From: DASUBN01 sp036500225
Lineage (GTDB): Bacteria > Pseudomonadota > Gammaproteobacteria > Natronospirales > REEB76
Length of the DNA: 31,007 bases
NCBI GenBank assembly: GCA_036500225.1
Contig: DASYCJ010000051.1
Span: 1-31,007, forward strand
Direction of reading: 5' to 3'
The notes under the pieces are model-generated. The model saw nothing but the letters and a program-made list of their open reading frames with translations. It was not told the DNA's origin and did no database searches. Within the stretch, counting starts at the first letter, position 1; each line of letters opens with the position of its first letter. The translations under genes were made by a program, and so were the position numbers. Positions 24,723 through 31,007 of this stretch are shown here, piece by piece.

Positions 24723-26074
24723 GCCTGTACCTCGAACAGGGCCAGCAAGCTCGCCTGCTCGGTCTTGCCCATGGCGTTATCCGGCAGTGCCTCCGGGAAG
24801 CGCCACTTACGTGGGATCAGCAGCGCTTCATAGCGTTCACGCAGAGCATCGCGCAACTGATCTTGCAGCGCACGCTTGCCTTGCGCATCCAGGCTTGCAC
24901 GGCCTTCAGCCGTGAGTATCACCACGGCACCCAACTGTTGGCGCGTACCGGGCAACAGCAGTAGCTTCGCTTCCGTCACCCAGGGATGATGCAGCAATTC
25001 GGCGCGCATCTCGCTCAAGGAGATGCGCTTGTCCTCGAACTTGAGTACGTCGTCGGCCCGGCCCTGCAGGGCGAAGCGCCCGTCCGTGCCGTAACGCGCC
25101 AAGTCGCCGCTGGGCATCCAGTCATTTCCCCAGGTACAGCCGGAACGGACCCAAAGGCGCGGGCCTGAATCCTCAGGGCGGATCTCGGTATCCACGCCGA
25201 TGATGGGCCGCCACCAGGGCCGGTCTTCGACATTTTCCCAGGCACGCCAGGCGATACCGCCGGTCTCGGTGCTGCCGTAGACCTCGATGGCGGAGCGTCC
25301 CCAGCCTTGTTTCAGGCCTTGGGCGGATTCGTCCGGCAAGGGTGCGCCCGAGCTGAACAAGGCGCTCACTGAAGCTGCGGGCGGCATCTCGGCATAGTCC
25401 TGCAGGCGGCTCAAGAAAGCCGGGCTGCTCACGATCACGCAATGTTCGCCCGCTGCGGCGCGTAGCTCGAAGGGCTGCAGGCACATGCTGGCATGGAAGG
25501 GCCGGCCCGCGTTCAGGGGCCAGAGCACGCGGAACAAGAGGCCATAGAGGTGGTAGTGCGGTACCGTCCCCGTCACCTGTGCATCGCCGAGTCCGGCGCC
25601 CCATTGGCGCTCCAGCGCTTCTACTTCGAGGCGTAATTGGGCGAAGGCTTTGGGTACGCACTTGGGAGCACCGGAGGAACCGGAGGTGTAGAACTCGACC
25701 TGGGTGGCCTCATCCAGCAGCACATCGGTGGGCGTGAATTCTGCGCCGGGCTCGGTCGCCGTCACCACCTCGAAGCCGGCGAAGGCTTGGGGCCGGTCCG
25801 TCAGCACCGCGTCGATATGCAGATCCTTGAGGGCACCCGCTTGTGGAGCCTGGGGCAACACCACGCTGCGGCCGTGAGCCGCGAGTGCCAGGAGGCCGAC
25901 GCCGAACCAGCCGCTGTCTTCGCAGATGAGCGCCCAGCGTTTCGCCGGGTGCATATCCAGGATCGCGCGCAGGGTCTGTACGCGACGGCGGAAGTCTCCA
26001 CGGCTGACGGCGCTGCTGCCGCCCAACACCTGCGGCAAGCCGTCGCCGTCGGCGCGCAGCATAGACGTGCCCAT
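24719..26074 (-). CDS. apeH: Aryl-acid AMP ligase ApeH
   Basis: This 451-residue acyl-adenylate-forming enzyme would activate an aryl acid with ATP and load it on the ACP, starting the polyene. The P-loop-like core is FYTSGSSGAPKCVPKAF (about 128-144), followed by VYGSTETGGIAWRAW, SGDLARYGTDGRF and the C-terminal lysine region DNAMGKTEQASL. It is shorter than CoA ligases, as ApeH proteins are. The ATG at 26072-26074 lies 13 bases after the ACP stop; Met5 at 26062 is an alternative start. Given the ammonia-lyase in the same operon, the expected substrate is coumaric or cinnamic acid. Confidence 0.88.
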   Translation of the reverse strand: MGTSMLRADGDGLPQVLGGSSAVSRGDFRRRVQTLRAILDMHPAKRWALICEDSGWFGVGLLALAAHGRSVVLPQAPQAGALKDLHIDAVLTDRPQAFAGFEVVTATEPGAEFTPTDVLLDEATQVEFYTSGSSGAPKCVPKAFAQLRLEVEALERQWGAGLGDAQVTGTVPHYHLYGLLFRVLWPLNAGRPFHASMCLQPFELRAAAGEHCVIVSSPAFLSRLQDYAEMPPAASVSALFSSGAPLPDESAQGLKQGWGRSAIEVYGSTETGGIAWRAWENVEDRPWWRPIIGVDTEIRPEDSGPRLWVRSGCTWGNDWMPSGDLARYGTDGRFALQGRADDVLKFEDKRISLSEMRAELLHHPWVTEAKLLLLPGTRQQLGAVVILTAEGRASLDAQGKRALQDQLRDALRERYEALLIPRKWRFPEALPDNAMGKTEQASLLALFEVQA

Positions 26075-26087
26075 CCCCGCGTCCGGC

Positions 26088-26351
26088 TCAGGCCGGCCGT
26101 TGTGAGCTGATGAACTTCGCCAGGTTCTCCACCGACTGGAAATGCTGACGGGTGTCGGCGGAGTTGGCGTCCAGTTTCACTTGGTAGCGCTTCTGCACCG
26201 CGACTCCGAGTTCCAGGGCGTCGATGGAATCGAGACCCAGGCCGCCGCTGCCGAACAGCGGTGCCTTGGCGTCGATGTCCGCCGGTTTCACATCCTCAAG
26301 ATCGAGCGAGTCGATGATGAGCTGCTTCAGTTCTTCGATCAGTGGGTTCAT
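26088..26351 (-). CDS. apeE: Acyl carrier protein 3 (ApeE-like)
   Basis: This 87-residue acyl carrier protein has the phosphopantetheine site at Ser42 in SGGLGLDSIDALELGV. It begins MNPLIEELKQLIIDSLDLED, typical of ApeE, and ends ENLAKFISSQRPA. Its ATG (26349-26351) lies 56 bases inside the end of the preceding acyltransferase gene, in a different frame. It sits immediately before apeH, the enzyme expected to load it. In standard operons apeF and apeG follow it. Neither is here; an apeF-like ACP is at 3843 and no apeG was found in the window. Confidence 0.9.
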   Translation of the reverse strand: MNPLIEELKQLIIDSLDLEDVKPADIDAKAPLFGSGGLGLDSIDALELGVAVQKRYQVKLDANSADTRQHFQSVENLAKFISSQRPA

Positions 26352-27126
26352 GGTGGTTGCTGAGCTGTTGGGTGAAGAAATCTTGCATGGCCTGGGTCAC
26401 GCGCCGGGCGGACACTCCGTGGGGCATGCCCTCGCGGTAGCCGAAGGCGGACAGGTCCTGGGGCGGATAGAAGCGGATCAGGAGCTGCCAGGGACGCTCC
26501 GGCGCCTGCCACCAGGCGCGGCTCTTGGTGAGCGCTGGCGGCGTGCAGGCGATCATGACCGGCAGGACCTGGCAGCCGGCGCGCAGCGCCACCTGCGCTG
26601 CACCGCGCCGGAACTTCGGCGGTTGGCCAGTGGTGGTGCGGGTACCTTCTGGGAACAGCACCAGGCTGCGGCCCCGCTTCAGGGACGCCACGCAGGCGTC
26701 CAAGGCCTGCGCCGAATCGCCATTGCTGATGTAACCGGCGGCGCGCACGAAGCGCCGGTAGTAAGGATTCTTGAGCATGGCGCTCTTCACCACGCAGTCG
26801 GCGAAGGGCATCAACATCAGGAGCGCCACCACGTCGAGATACATGGGGTGGGTGGCCACCACCAGCTTGCCCCGGGCCTCGGCCAGGTATTCGCGACCCT
26901 CGACCCTCACGCGGCCAAGGCCCAGCAAGGCGACGCCGCCCAAGAGAGTGCTGAAGGACCAACTCACCAGGATGCGGATGCGCCGTTCCCGTGCCGCCGC
27001 GTCGCCGGGCCACAGGATCAGTATCGGTAGCACGCTCAAGGAGAACAGAAGGCTGAAAAGTCCATACACCAGGAAGCAGAAGCCAGTGCCGATGGCGCGC
27101 CACAAGCGGTCGAGCTTAGCCAGCAT
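26296..27126 (-). CDS. apeD: PlsC-type 1-acylglycerol-phosphate acyltransferase-like protein ApeD
   Basis: This 276-residue membrane acyltransferase has an N-terminal hydrophobic region (about 11-40, GTGFCFLVYGLFSLLFSLSVLP), then the catalytic HX4D box ATHPMYLD (His93, Asp98) and the substrate motif LFPEGTRT (about 157-164). It belongs to the lysophosphatidate acyltransferase superfamily and in APE operons is thought to link the polyene or another acyl chain to a lipid. I start at the ATG at 27124-27126, which overlaps the end of the upstream KS-like gene by 11 bases. The C-terminal tail, rich in His and Arg, is read over the ACP start and may be dispensable. Confidence 0.85.
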   Translation of the reverse strand: MLAKLDRLWRAIGTGFCFLVYGLFSLLFSLSVLPILILWPGDAAARERRIRILVSWSFSTLLGGVALLGLGRVRVEGREYLAEARGKLVVATHPMYLDVVALLMLMPFADCVVKSAMLKNPYYRRFVRAAGYISNGDSAQALDACVASLKRGRSLVLFPEGTRTTTGQPPKFRRGAAQVALRAGCQVLPVMIACTPPALTKSRAWWQAPERPWQLLIRFYPPQDLSAFGYREGMPHGVSARRVTQAMQDFFTQQLSNHHEPTDRRTEAAHHRLARS

Positions 27127-27856
27127 GGGTACGCTCCAGACGCCAGTGTTGATCCACTCCCAGCACCGCCTGCTTCGAGTCATCCAGGAGGAAACGCATC
27201 AAAGCCGGTTCTGGCGCTTCACCTGCGTACGTCTCGTTGTGGCTGAGCCGGAACTTCGGTGCTTCGTCCCGCGGTCGAGTGAGCAAGAGCGAGATGGAGA
27301 AGGGATGGTGCTCCACGTCTTCGATCATGCTGCTGTAGGGGGGCGGCAGCTTGTCATCGGCGTAGCAGACCAGCACCCGCTCTGCGCCATCGGCGATCTG
27401 CATGGCGCCTTCCAGGAGTGCGAGGCCCAGACTGTCGGCACCGGCCGCGATGGCCGTGGCGCCAGCGCGATCGCTGCGGGCGATGGAGAAGAGTCCAACG
27501 GTGCTGTTGTGAACCGAGAGACTGAAGCTCGTGGGCGAGAGGGGTTCCACCCGGGCGAGGTTGGTGAGCAGTTCCACGGTGCGTTCCAGGGCGCCATGAC
27601 GGGAGGCGAACACCGAGGACACCGAATCTAGCCCCGCTGCGCATGGCCATGCCGTGGTCATGGCCATGCGTCCGGAGTGGTCCAGGCGGCGGCGCAGAAG
27701 GCTCGGCAGGTAGCTCACGTCCGGCTGGGCCGTTGGATCCGCACAGAAGCCCGCCGGCAGCCAGGCGCGCCAGGCTTCAGGGCCGGTTACACCCGGGGCC
27801 CACGCTTGCCAGCGTGCTATGCCAAAATATCCTTTATTATCATATGCTTGAAGCAT
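27116..27856 (-). CDS. apeC: ApeC-like Cys-less ketosynthase, chain-length-factor partner of ApeO
   Basis: This 246-residue protein corresponds to the N-terminal half of a ketosynthase (Ketoacyl-synt_2 type). It opens IARWQAWAPGVTGPEAWRAW, as ApeC proteins do. The segment SFSLSVHNSTVGLFSIA precedes the place of the catalytic cysteine, which reads AIAAGADSLG, without cysteine. Such proteins pair with ApeO and set chain length. The in-frame ATG at 27854-27856 adds about 11 residues (MLQAYDNKGYF) before the conserved start and lies within a 17-base palindrome; no other standard start codon is closer. It is the first gene of the long APE operon. The start is the uncertain part, not the gene. Confidence 0.8.
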   Translation of the reverse strand: MLQAYDNKGYFGIARWQAWAPGVTGPEAWRAWLPAGFCADPTAQPDVSYLPSLLRRRLDHSGRMAMTTAWPCAAGLDSVSSVFASRHGALERTVELLTNLARVEPLSPTSFSLSVHNSTVGLFSIARSDRAGATAIAAGADSLGLALLEGAMQIADGAERVLVCYADDKLPPPYSSMIEDVEHHPFSISLLLTRPRDEAPKFRLSHNETYAGEAPEPALMRFLLDDSKQAVLGVDQHWRLERTHAG

Positions 27857-27858
27857 AT
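27842..27858. promoter_or_regulatory. Perfect 17-base palindrome at the head of the APE operon
   Basis: The sequence ATATGCTT-G-AAGCATAT is a perfect inverted repeat with 8-base arms and one central base. It lies in an unusually AT-rich patch at the 5' end of the minus-strand APE operon. It covers the presumed apeC start codon and lies just upstream of a purine-rich AAAGGA. The size and place fit a dimeric repressor or activator site. The 85-base gap to the PAP2 gene has no other clear promoter box. Confidence 0.5.
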
Positions 27859-27940
27859 CGACGCATCCGCCCCCAGAGCGGCCTTACCGGCTCACCCTCC
27901 ATCATAACGGCTTGGGGCAAGGCTTGTTACAGACTACATC

Positions 27941-28603
27941 TCAAGACCGCTCGACCGACAAGACGGGCCTCGGCGGCAGGCAGGCTAAGAACAGCCCCAG
28001 GGGTGCGCCGGCATAGACGTCCCAAGCCACGTGCTGCTTTGTGGCGAGGGTGGAATAGACGATGCCCACGCACCAGGCCAGGTTGAGGAGTTGGGCCCAG
28101 AGGGGTGCGCCGACGTGGTCGAGCAGCCGGTAGAGCCATACCGCGGTCAGCACCGCGAAGGCCACATGCATGGAAGGGCAGGCATTGCCGGTGGCGTCCA
28201 CGGCCTTGAGGAATGCCACGGAAGGATGAGCCGACCAGTCTATATCCGCCACCGGCACCGCCGTGGGCCAGAACAGGAAGATGGTGAAACCGATGAGGCT
28301 CAACAGGGTGACTTGGATCAGGTAGATCCGCATCTCAGACCAGGCATGGAACAAGCTCGGCACCAACGAGATGTAGAACCAGAGGCTGGCGTAGAGGATG
28401 AGACTCCAGGGCGCGAAACCGATGGCATGGTCCAGGTCCGTAAGCGGCAGGGTGCGCACCGGGAACAGCGGATGTCGTAACAGCACGAAATACAGCGTCA
28501 TGAACGCGGTGAGGTAGGTGGTGTAGCCCAGGTTCTTCAGCCACCAGCGGTCGCGGAACCGCAACCAGATAAGGTGCAGGGCAGCGGAAGGGGCGGAGTC
28601 CAT
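27941..28603 (-). CDS. PAP2-family membrane phosphatase/transferase
   Basis: This 220-residue polytopic membrane protein has about five or six hydrophobic segments. The PAP2 catalytic blocks are CPSMHVAFA (Pro143-His146) and STLATKQHVAWDVYAG (Ser184, His191, Asp195). The usual SR is replaced by ST, and the first block (KxxxxxxRP) is not obvious, so activity may differ from lipid phosphatases; the pattern also recalls the Aur1/inositol-phosphorylceramide type subfamily. It lies upstream of the APE operon on the same strand, with 85 bases between. It could be a lipid-remodelling partner or an unrelated neighbour. Confidence 0.8.
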   Translation of the reverse strand: MDSAPSAALHLIWLRFRDRWWLKNLGYTTYLTAFMTLYFVLLRHPLFPVRTLPLTDLDHAIGFAPWSLILYASLWFYISLVPSLFHAWSEMRIYLIQVTLLSLIGFTIFLFWPTAVPVADIDWSAHPSVAFLKAVDATGNACPSMHVAFAVLTAVWLYRLLDHVGAPLWAQLLNLAWCVGIVYSTLATKQHVAWDVYAGAPLGLFLACLPPRPVLSVERS

Positions 28604-28679
28604 GGGGCCGATTGTATGGCATCGGCCTTGGCCTGCGATGCTCGGTTAGAATGGCCCGTCGCACCCAAGGGGAACTGCC

Positions 28680-29879
28680 GTGATCGTCAAACCCCGCATC
28701 TGGGGCTTCATCTGCACCACTGCCCACCCCAAGGGTTGCGAGCTCAACGTGCGGGAGCAGATCGCAGTGGTACGCGGCACCGGTATCGATCGGACCTCCG
28801 GTCCGAGAAGAGTCCTGATCATCGGCGCCTCCACGGGTTATGGCCTAGCCGCCCGCATCACCGCTGCCTTCGGCTATGGCGCGGCCACCCTCGGCGTCTT
28901 CTATGAGAAGCCTGGCAAGGACGCGAAACCTGGCACTGCCGGCTGGTATAACTCAGCCGCCTTCGACCGCGCTGCCCGGGATGCAGGGCTCACCAGCCTG
29001 TCCCTGAACGGCGATGCCTTCTCCGAAACTGCCCGCAGCAAAGCCATCCAGATGATCCGTGATGGCTTAGGCGGCCCAGTGGATCTCGTCATCTATTCAC
29101 TGGCTTCACCGGCACGGCGCAAGCCCGATGGCACTGCCGCCCACACCGCCCTGAAACCCATCGGTGCGCCTTTCACCGGCCGCACCATCGATACGGATAA
29201 GGACCAACTCGCGGATGTGCATATCGAGCCCGCGAACTCGCAGGAGATAGACGAGACCGTGCAGGTCATGGGCGGTGAGGATTGGGCCCTGTGGCTGGAT
29301 ACTCTCTATGGTGCCGACGTGATGGCGCCTCAGGCCCGCACCCTCGCCTTCAGTTATATCGGCCCGGAAGTGACCTGGCCCATCTATTGGCACGGCACCA
29401 TCGGCCGCGCCAAACAGCATCTCGAAGAGACGGCCCGCGCCCTGCGCAGACGCCATGCGGCTCTGGATGCCCGGGTCGCCATCCTGAAGTCCATCGTCAC
29501 CCAGGCGAGTGCCGCCATCCCGGTGATCCCGTTGTACGTGTCCATCGTCTTCAAGATCATGAAGCAGCAAGGCCTGCATGAGGGCGCCATCGAGCAGATG
29601 CGCCGCCTCTTCCAGGAACGTCTGTACCGCGAGGACGGCGCTGCCACGCCTCTGGATGAAGAAGGTAGGTTGCGCCTGGACGAGCGGGAGATGCAGGCGA
29701 GCGTGCAAGAAGCCTGCAAGGCGCTCTGGTCGCAAGTAAGAGAGACCAACTTCATGCAGCTCACGGACTATGCCGGTTATAAGCACGACTTCCTGAAGCT
29801 GTTCGGTTTCACGCGCGATGATGTGGACTACGAAGCCGACATCGCCACCAAGGTGGATTTCGACTGCGAGAGTCCGTGA
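28680..29879 (+). CDS. fabV: FabV, trans-2-enoyl-ACP/CoA reductase
   Basis: FabV reduces the trans-2-enoyl double bond in the last step of fatty acid elongation with NADH and replaces or supplements triclosan-sensitive FabI. The 399-residue protein has the NADH motif VLIIGASTGYGLAAR (about 45-59), the LNGDAFS segment, and the catalytic Tyr236-x8-Lys245 pair in ITW-like TWPIYWHGTIGRAK. The start is GTG 28680-28682, preceded by AAGGGG. A -10-like TAGAAT (28647-28652) lies upstream, but I see no convincing -35. It is transcribed away from the pigment locus and is probably housekeeping. Confidence 0.95.
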   Translation: MIVKPRIWGFICTTAHPKGCELNVREQIAVVRGTGIDRTSGPRRVLIIGASTGYGLAARITAAFGYGAATLGVFYEKPGKDAKPGTAGWYNSAAFDRAARDAGLTSLSLNGDAFSETARSKAIQMIRDGLGGPVDLVIYSLASPARRKPDGTAAHTALKPIGAPFTGRTIDTDKDQLADVHIEPANSQEIDETVQVMGGEDWALWLDTLYGADVMAPQARTLAFSYIGPEVTWPIYWHGTIGRAKQHLEETARALRRRHAALDARVAILKSIVTQASAAIPVIPLYVSIVFKIMKQQGLHEGAIEQMRRLFQERLYREDGAATPLDEEGRLRLDEREMQASVQEACKALWSQVRETNFMQLTDYAGYKHDFLKLFGFTRDDVDYEADIATKVDFDCESP

Positions 29880-30703
29880 AGCGCATCGCCGCGTTGTTCT
29901 GCGCCTGCCTCGGTAACGCCGCCTTCGCCGATGCGCCGGCACCGCCGCCGCCCCAGGACACGCGCCTCGAGCTCGGCATCGGTGTGGCCGGCGCGGAGTT
30001 CCCCGCCTACGACGGCGCAGCAGAAAAACGCGCCTTGGTACTGCCCTTCCCTTACTTCACCATACGCAGTCGCTTCCTGGACGCGGACCGGGACGAGGTG
30101 CGCGGCAAGCTGTTGAAGAGCGATAGATGGTCCCTGGACGTGGACTTCGGCGGCAACGTCGATGTGACGTCATCAGACACCAAGGAACGGCAGGGCATGC
30201 CAGACCTGGATTGGTTGGGAGAAGCGGGGCCCGCACTGCGCTACCACGTGTGGCACAGCGGACCCGGTAATGGCGTCGACTTCGTGCTGCCTGCACGGAT
30301 AGCGGACAGCCTGCATTCAGTCACGTTCCATCACCGCGGTTTCGATAGCGATCCACGCCTCGAGTGGCATGCCACCTGGTTCCAGGTCGGTGGCGATCGC
30401 CTGCTGCTGGACGCGACCCTTGCGGGGCGCTTCGTGGACCGCGGCTATGCGGACTACTACTACAGTGTGGCACCCCAGTTCGCCACGCCCACACGCCCGG
30501 CTTACGATGCACCCGGCGGCTACTCCGGCTGGAGCACTCAGGCAGGTGTGAGTTGGCACCGGGGCGACTTGGTGTACGGAGCTTTCATCGAGCACACCAG
30601 CCTGCATGGCGCCCGATTCCAGTCGAGCCCGCTGGTAGGCGATGCAGGAGGCTGGTCCTTCGGTCTGGCCATAGCCTGGGTGATACAGCGCAGGGACGAC
30701 TAG
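29876..30703 (+). CDS. MipA/OmpV-family outer membrane protein
   Basis: This 275-residue beta-barrel protein has a signal peptide, MKRIAALFCACLGNAAFA, cleaved before DAPAPPPP. The barrel shows alternating strands such as RLELGIGVAGAEFPAYDGA and the family's EFPAYDG and VLPFPYFTIRSRF opening. It ends in the hydrophobic strand SFGLAIAWVIQ followed by RRDD. The family contains MipA, an MltA-interacting protein, and OmpV, but function here is unknown. Translation starts at GTG 29876-29878, overlapping the fabV stop (GTGA), so it is probably co-expressed with fabV. Confidence 0.85.
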   Translation: MKRIAALFCACLGNAAFADAPAPPPPQDTRLELGIGVAGAEFPAYDGAAEKRALVLPFPYFTIRSRFLDADRDEVRGKLLKSDRWSLDVDFGGNVDVTSSDTKERQGMPDLDWLGEAGPALRYHVWHSGPGNGVDFVLPARIADSLHSVTFHHRGFDSDPRLEWHATWFQVGGDRLLLDATLAGRFVDRGYADYYYSVAPQFATPTRPAYDAPGGYSGWSTQAGVSWHRGDLVYGAFIEHTSLHGARFQSSPLVGDAGGWSFGLAIAWVIQRRDD

Positions 30704-30705
30704 CG

Positions 30706-31007
30706 TCAGATTTTGCGCTGGTAGCCCGCGTCCTTGAGGCGTTGCAGATAGCGAGTCCAGTTGGTCTTATGGTTCTGGCCCAAATCGCGAAGTACCGGCC
30801 AGGAATAGAGGCCCGTATCGTGGCCATCGTCGAAGCGCAGACGCACCGCGTAGTTGCCCACCGGTTCCACGCCGATCACCTTCACCTGTTCCTTGCCGAT
30901 CTGCAGGATCTCTGTGCCGTGACCGCGCACTTCCGCGGAGGGAGAGAATACCCGCAGGTACTCGAAAGGCAGTTCGTAATGCGCACCGTCGTCGAAGCTC
31001 ACGGCGA
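30706..31007 (-). CDS. DUF971 protein (gamma-butyrobetaine hydroxylase-like N-terminal domain), 5' end outside window
   Basis: This is the C-terminal 100 or so residues of a small DUF971-family protein, with the block SFDDGAHYELPFEYLRVFSP, SAEVRGHG and LRFDDGHDTGLYSW near the middle. Family members normally start about 15-20 residues further upstream (a strand like IxLHxxSxxLEVxF), and the frame is open to the right edge, so I treat it as truncated by the window. A GTG at 31000-31002 is in frame but is unlikely to be the true start. In Pseudomonas and related genomes this gene follows hslVU and lies near ubiE. It converges with the MipA-like gene, two bases between stops. Confidence 0.85.
   Translation of the reverse strand, partial: AVSFDDGAHYELPFEYLRVFSPSAEVRGHGTEILQIGKEQVKVIGVEPVGNYAVRLRFDDGHDTGLYSWPVLRDLGQNHKTNWTRYLQRLKDAGYQRKI

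Noticed and set aside
27840..27905. Possible 21-residue leader peptide upstream of apeC
   Set aside because: It has an ATG and ends at the palindrome, but there is no attenuator-like hairpin pair or runs of regulatory codons to support it.
1..31007. Mobile elements, integrases, direct att repeats, CRISPR arrays, tRNA or rRNA genes
   Set aside because: I looked for transposase or integrase motifs, regular spaced repeats and clover-leaf sequences and saw none; horizontal gain of the locus is therefore not directly supported.

Overview
The window is GC-rich, tightly packed bacterial chromosome. Its flanks point to a gammaproteobacterium. At the left edge lie ubiE-ubiJ-ubiB, genes of aerobic ubiquinone synthesis, and ubiJ in this arrangement is typical of Gammaproteobacteria. 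At the right edge lies a DUF971 gene, which in Pseudomonas and relatives sits a few genes upstream of ubiE in the same polarity. I cannot name a genus; a Xanthomonadales/Nevskiales-type organism would fit. No tRNA, rRNA, IS element, integrase or CRISPR array was seen.

Almost everything between the flanks (about 2.1-27.9 kb) is one biosynthetic locus that combines two type II polyketide/fatty-acid-like pathways. The first is an aryl polyene (APE) operon on the minus strand, read from 27856 down to 14956. Its gene order follows the enterobacterial ape operon with few gaps: chain-length-factor-like KS (apeC), acyltransferase (apeD), ACP (apeE), aryl-acid AMP ligase (apeH), dehydratase (apeI), glycosyltransferase-acyltransferase fusion (apeJ), an aromatic amino acid ammonia-lyase, thioesterase (apeK), LolA-like carrier (apeL), MMPL/RND exporter (apeM), lipoprotein (apeN), ketosynthase (apeO), dehydratase (apeP) and ketoreductase (apeQ). 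The missing parts of the set, a second ACP (apeF-like), another ketosynthase (apeR-like) and the phosphopantetheinyl transferase, lie at the other end of the locus (2541-5831) with a polysaccharide deacetylase and a small lipoprotein gene.

The second pathway is in the middle (5.9-13.5 kb) and looks like a dialkylresorcinol (DAR) module. On the minus strand are a DarA-like flavodoxin-fold protein, a StlD/DarB-type ketosynthase/cyclase, a 134-residue unknown protein and a BtrH-like putative acyl-ACP acyltransferase. Facing them on the plus strand is an operon for an ABC exporter, a third ACP, a complete ketosynthase and a Cys-less ketosynthase-like partner. A lone plus-strand flavin-dependent halogenase-like gene (13630-14952) lies between the two pathways.

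My reading is that the ammonia-lyase makes a cinnamic or coumaric acid starter, ApeH loads it on an ACP, and ApeO/ApeC with KR and DH enzymes extend it to a polyene. The second KS/CLF/ACP set and DarA/DarB make a resorcinol. The two may then be joined by an ester, as in flexirubin-type pigments, possibly by the BtrH-like protein, and the product may be halogenated. The halves and motifs are visible in the sequence; the final product, the ester-forming step and the halogenation are inference. To the right are a PAP2-family membrane protein, enoyl reductase FabV, a MipA/OmpV outer-membrane protein and the DUF971 gene.
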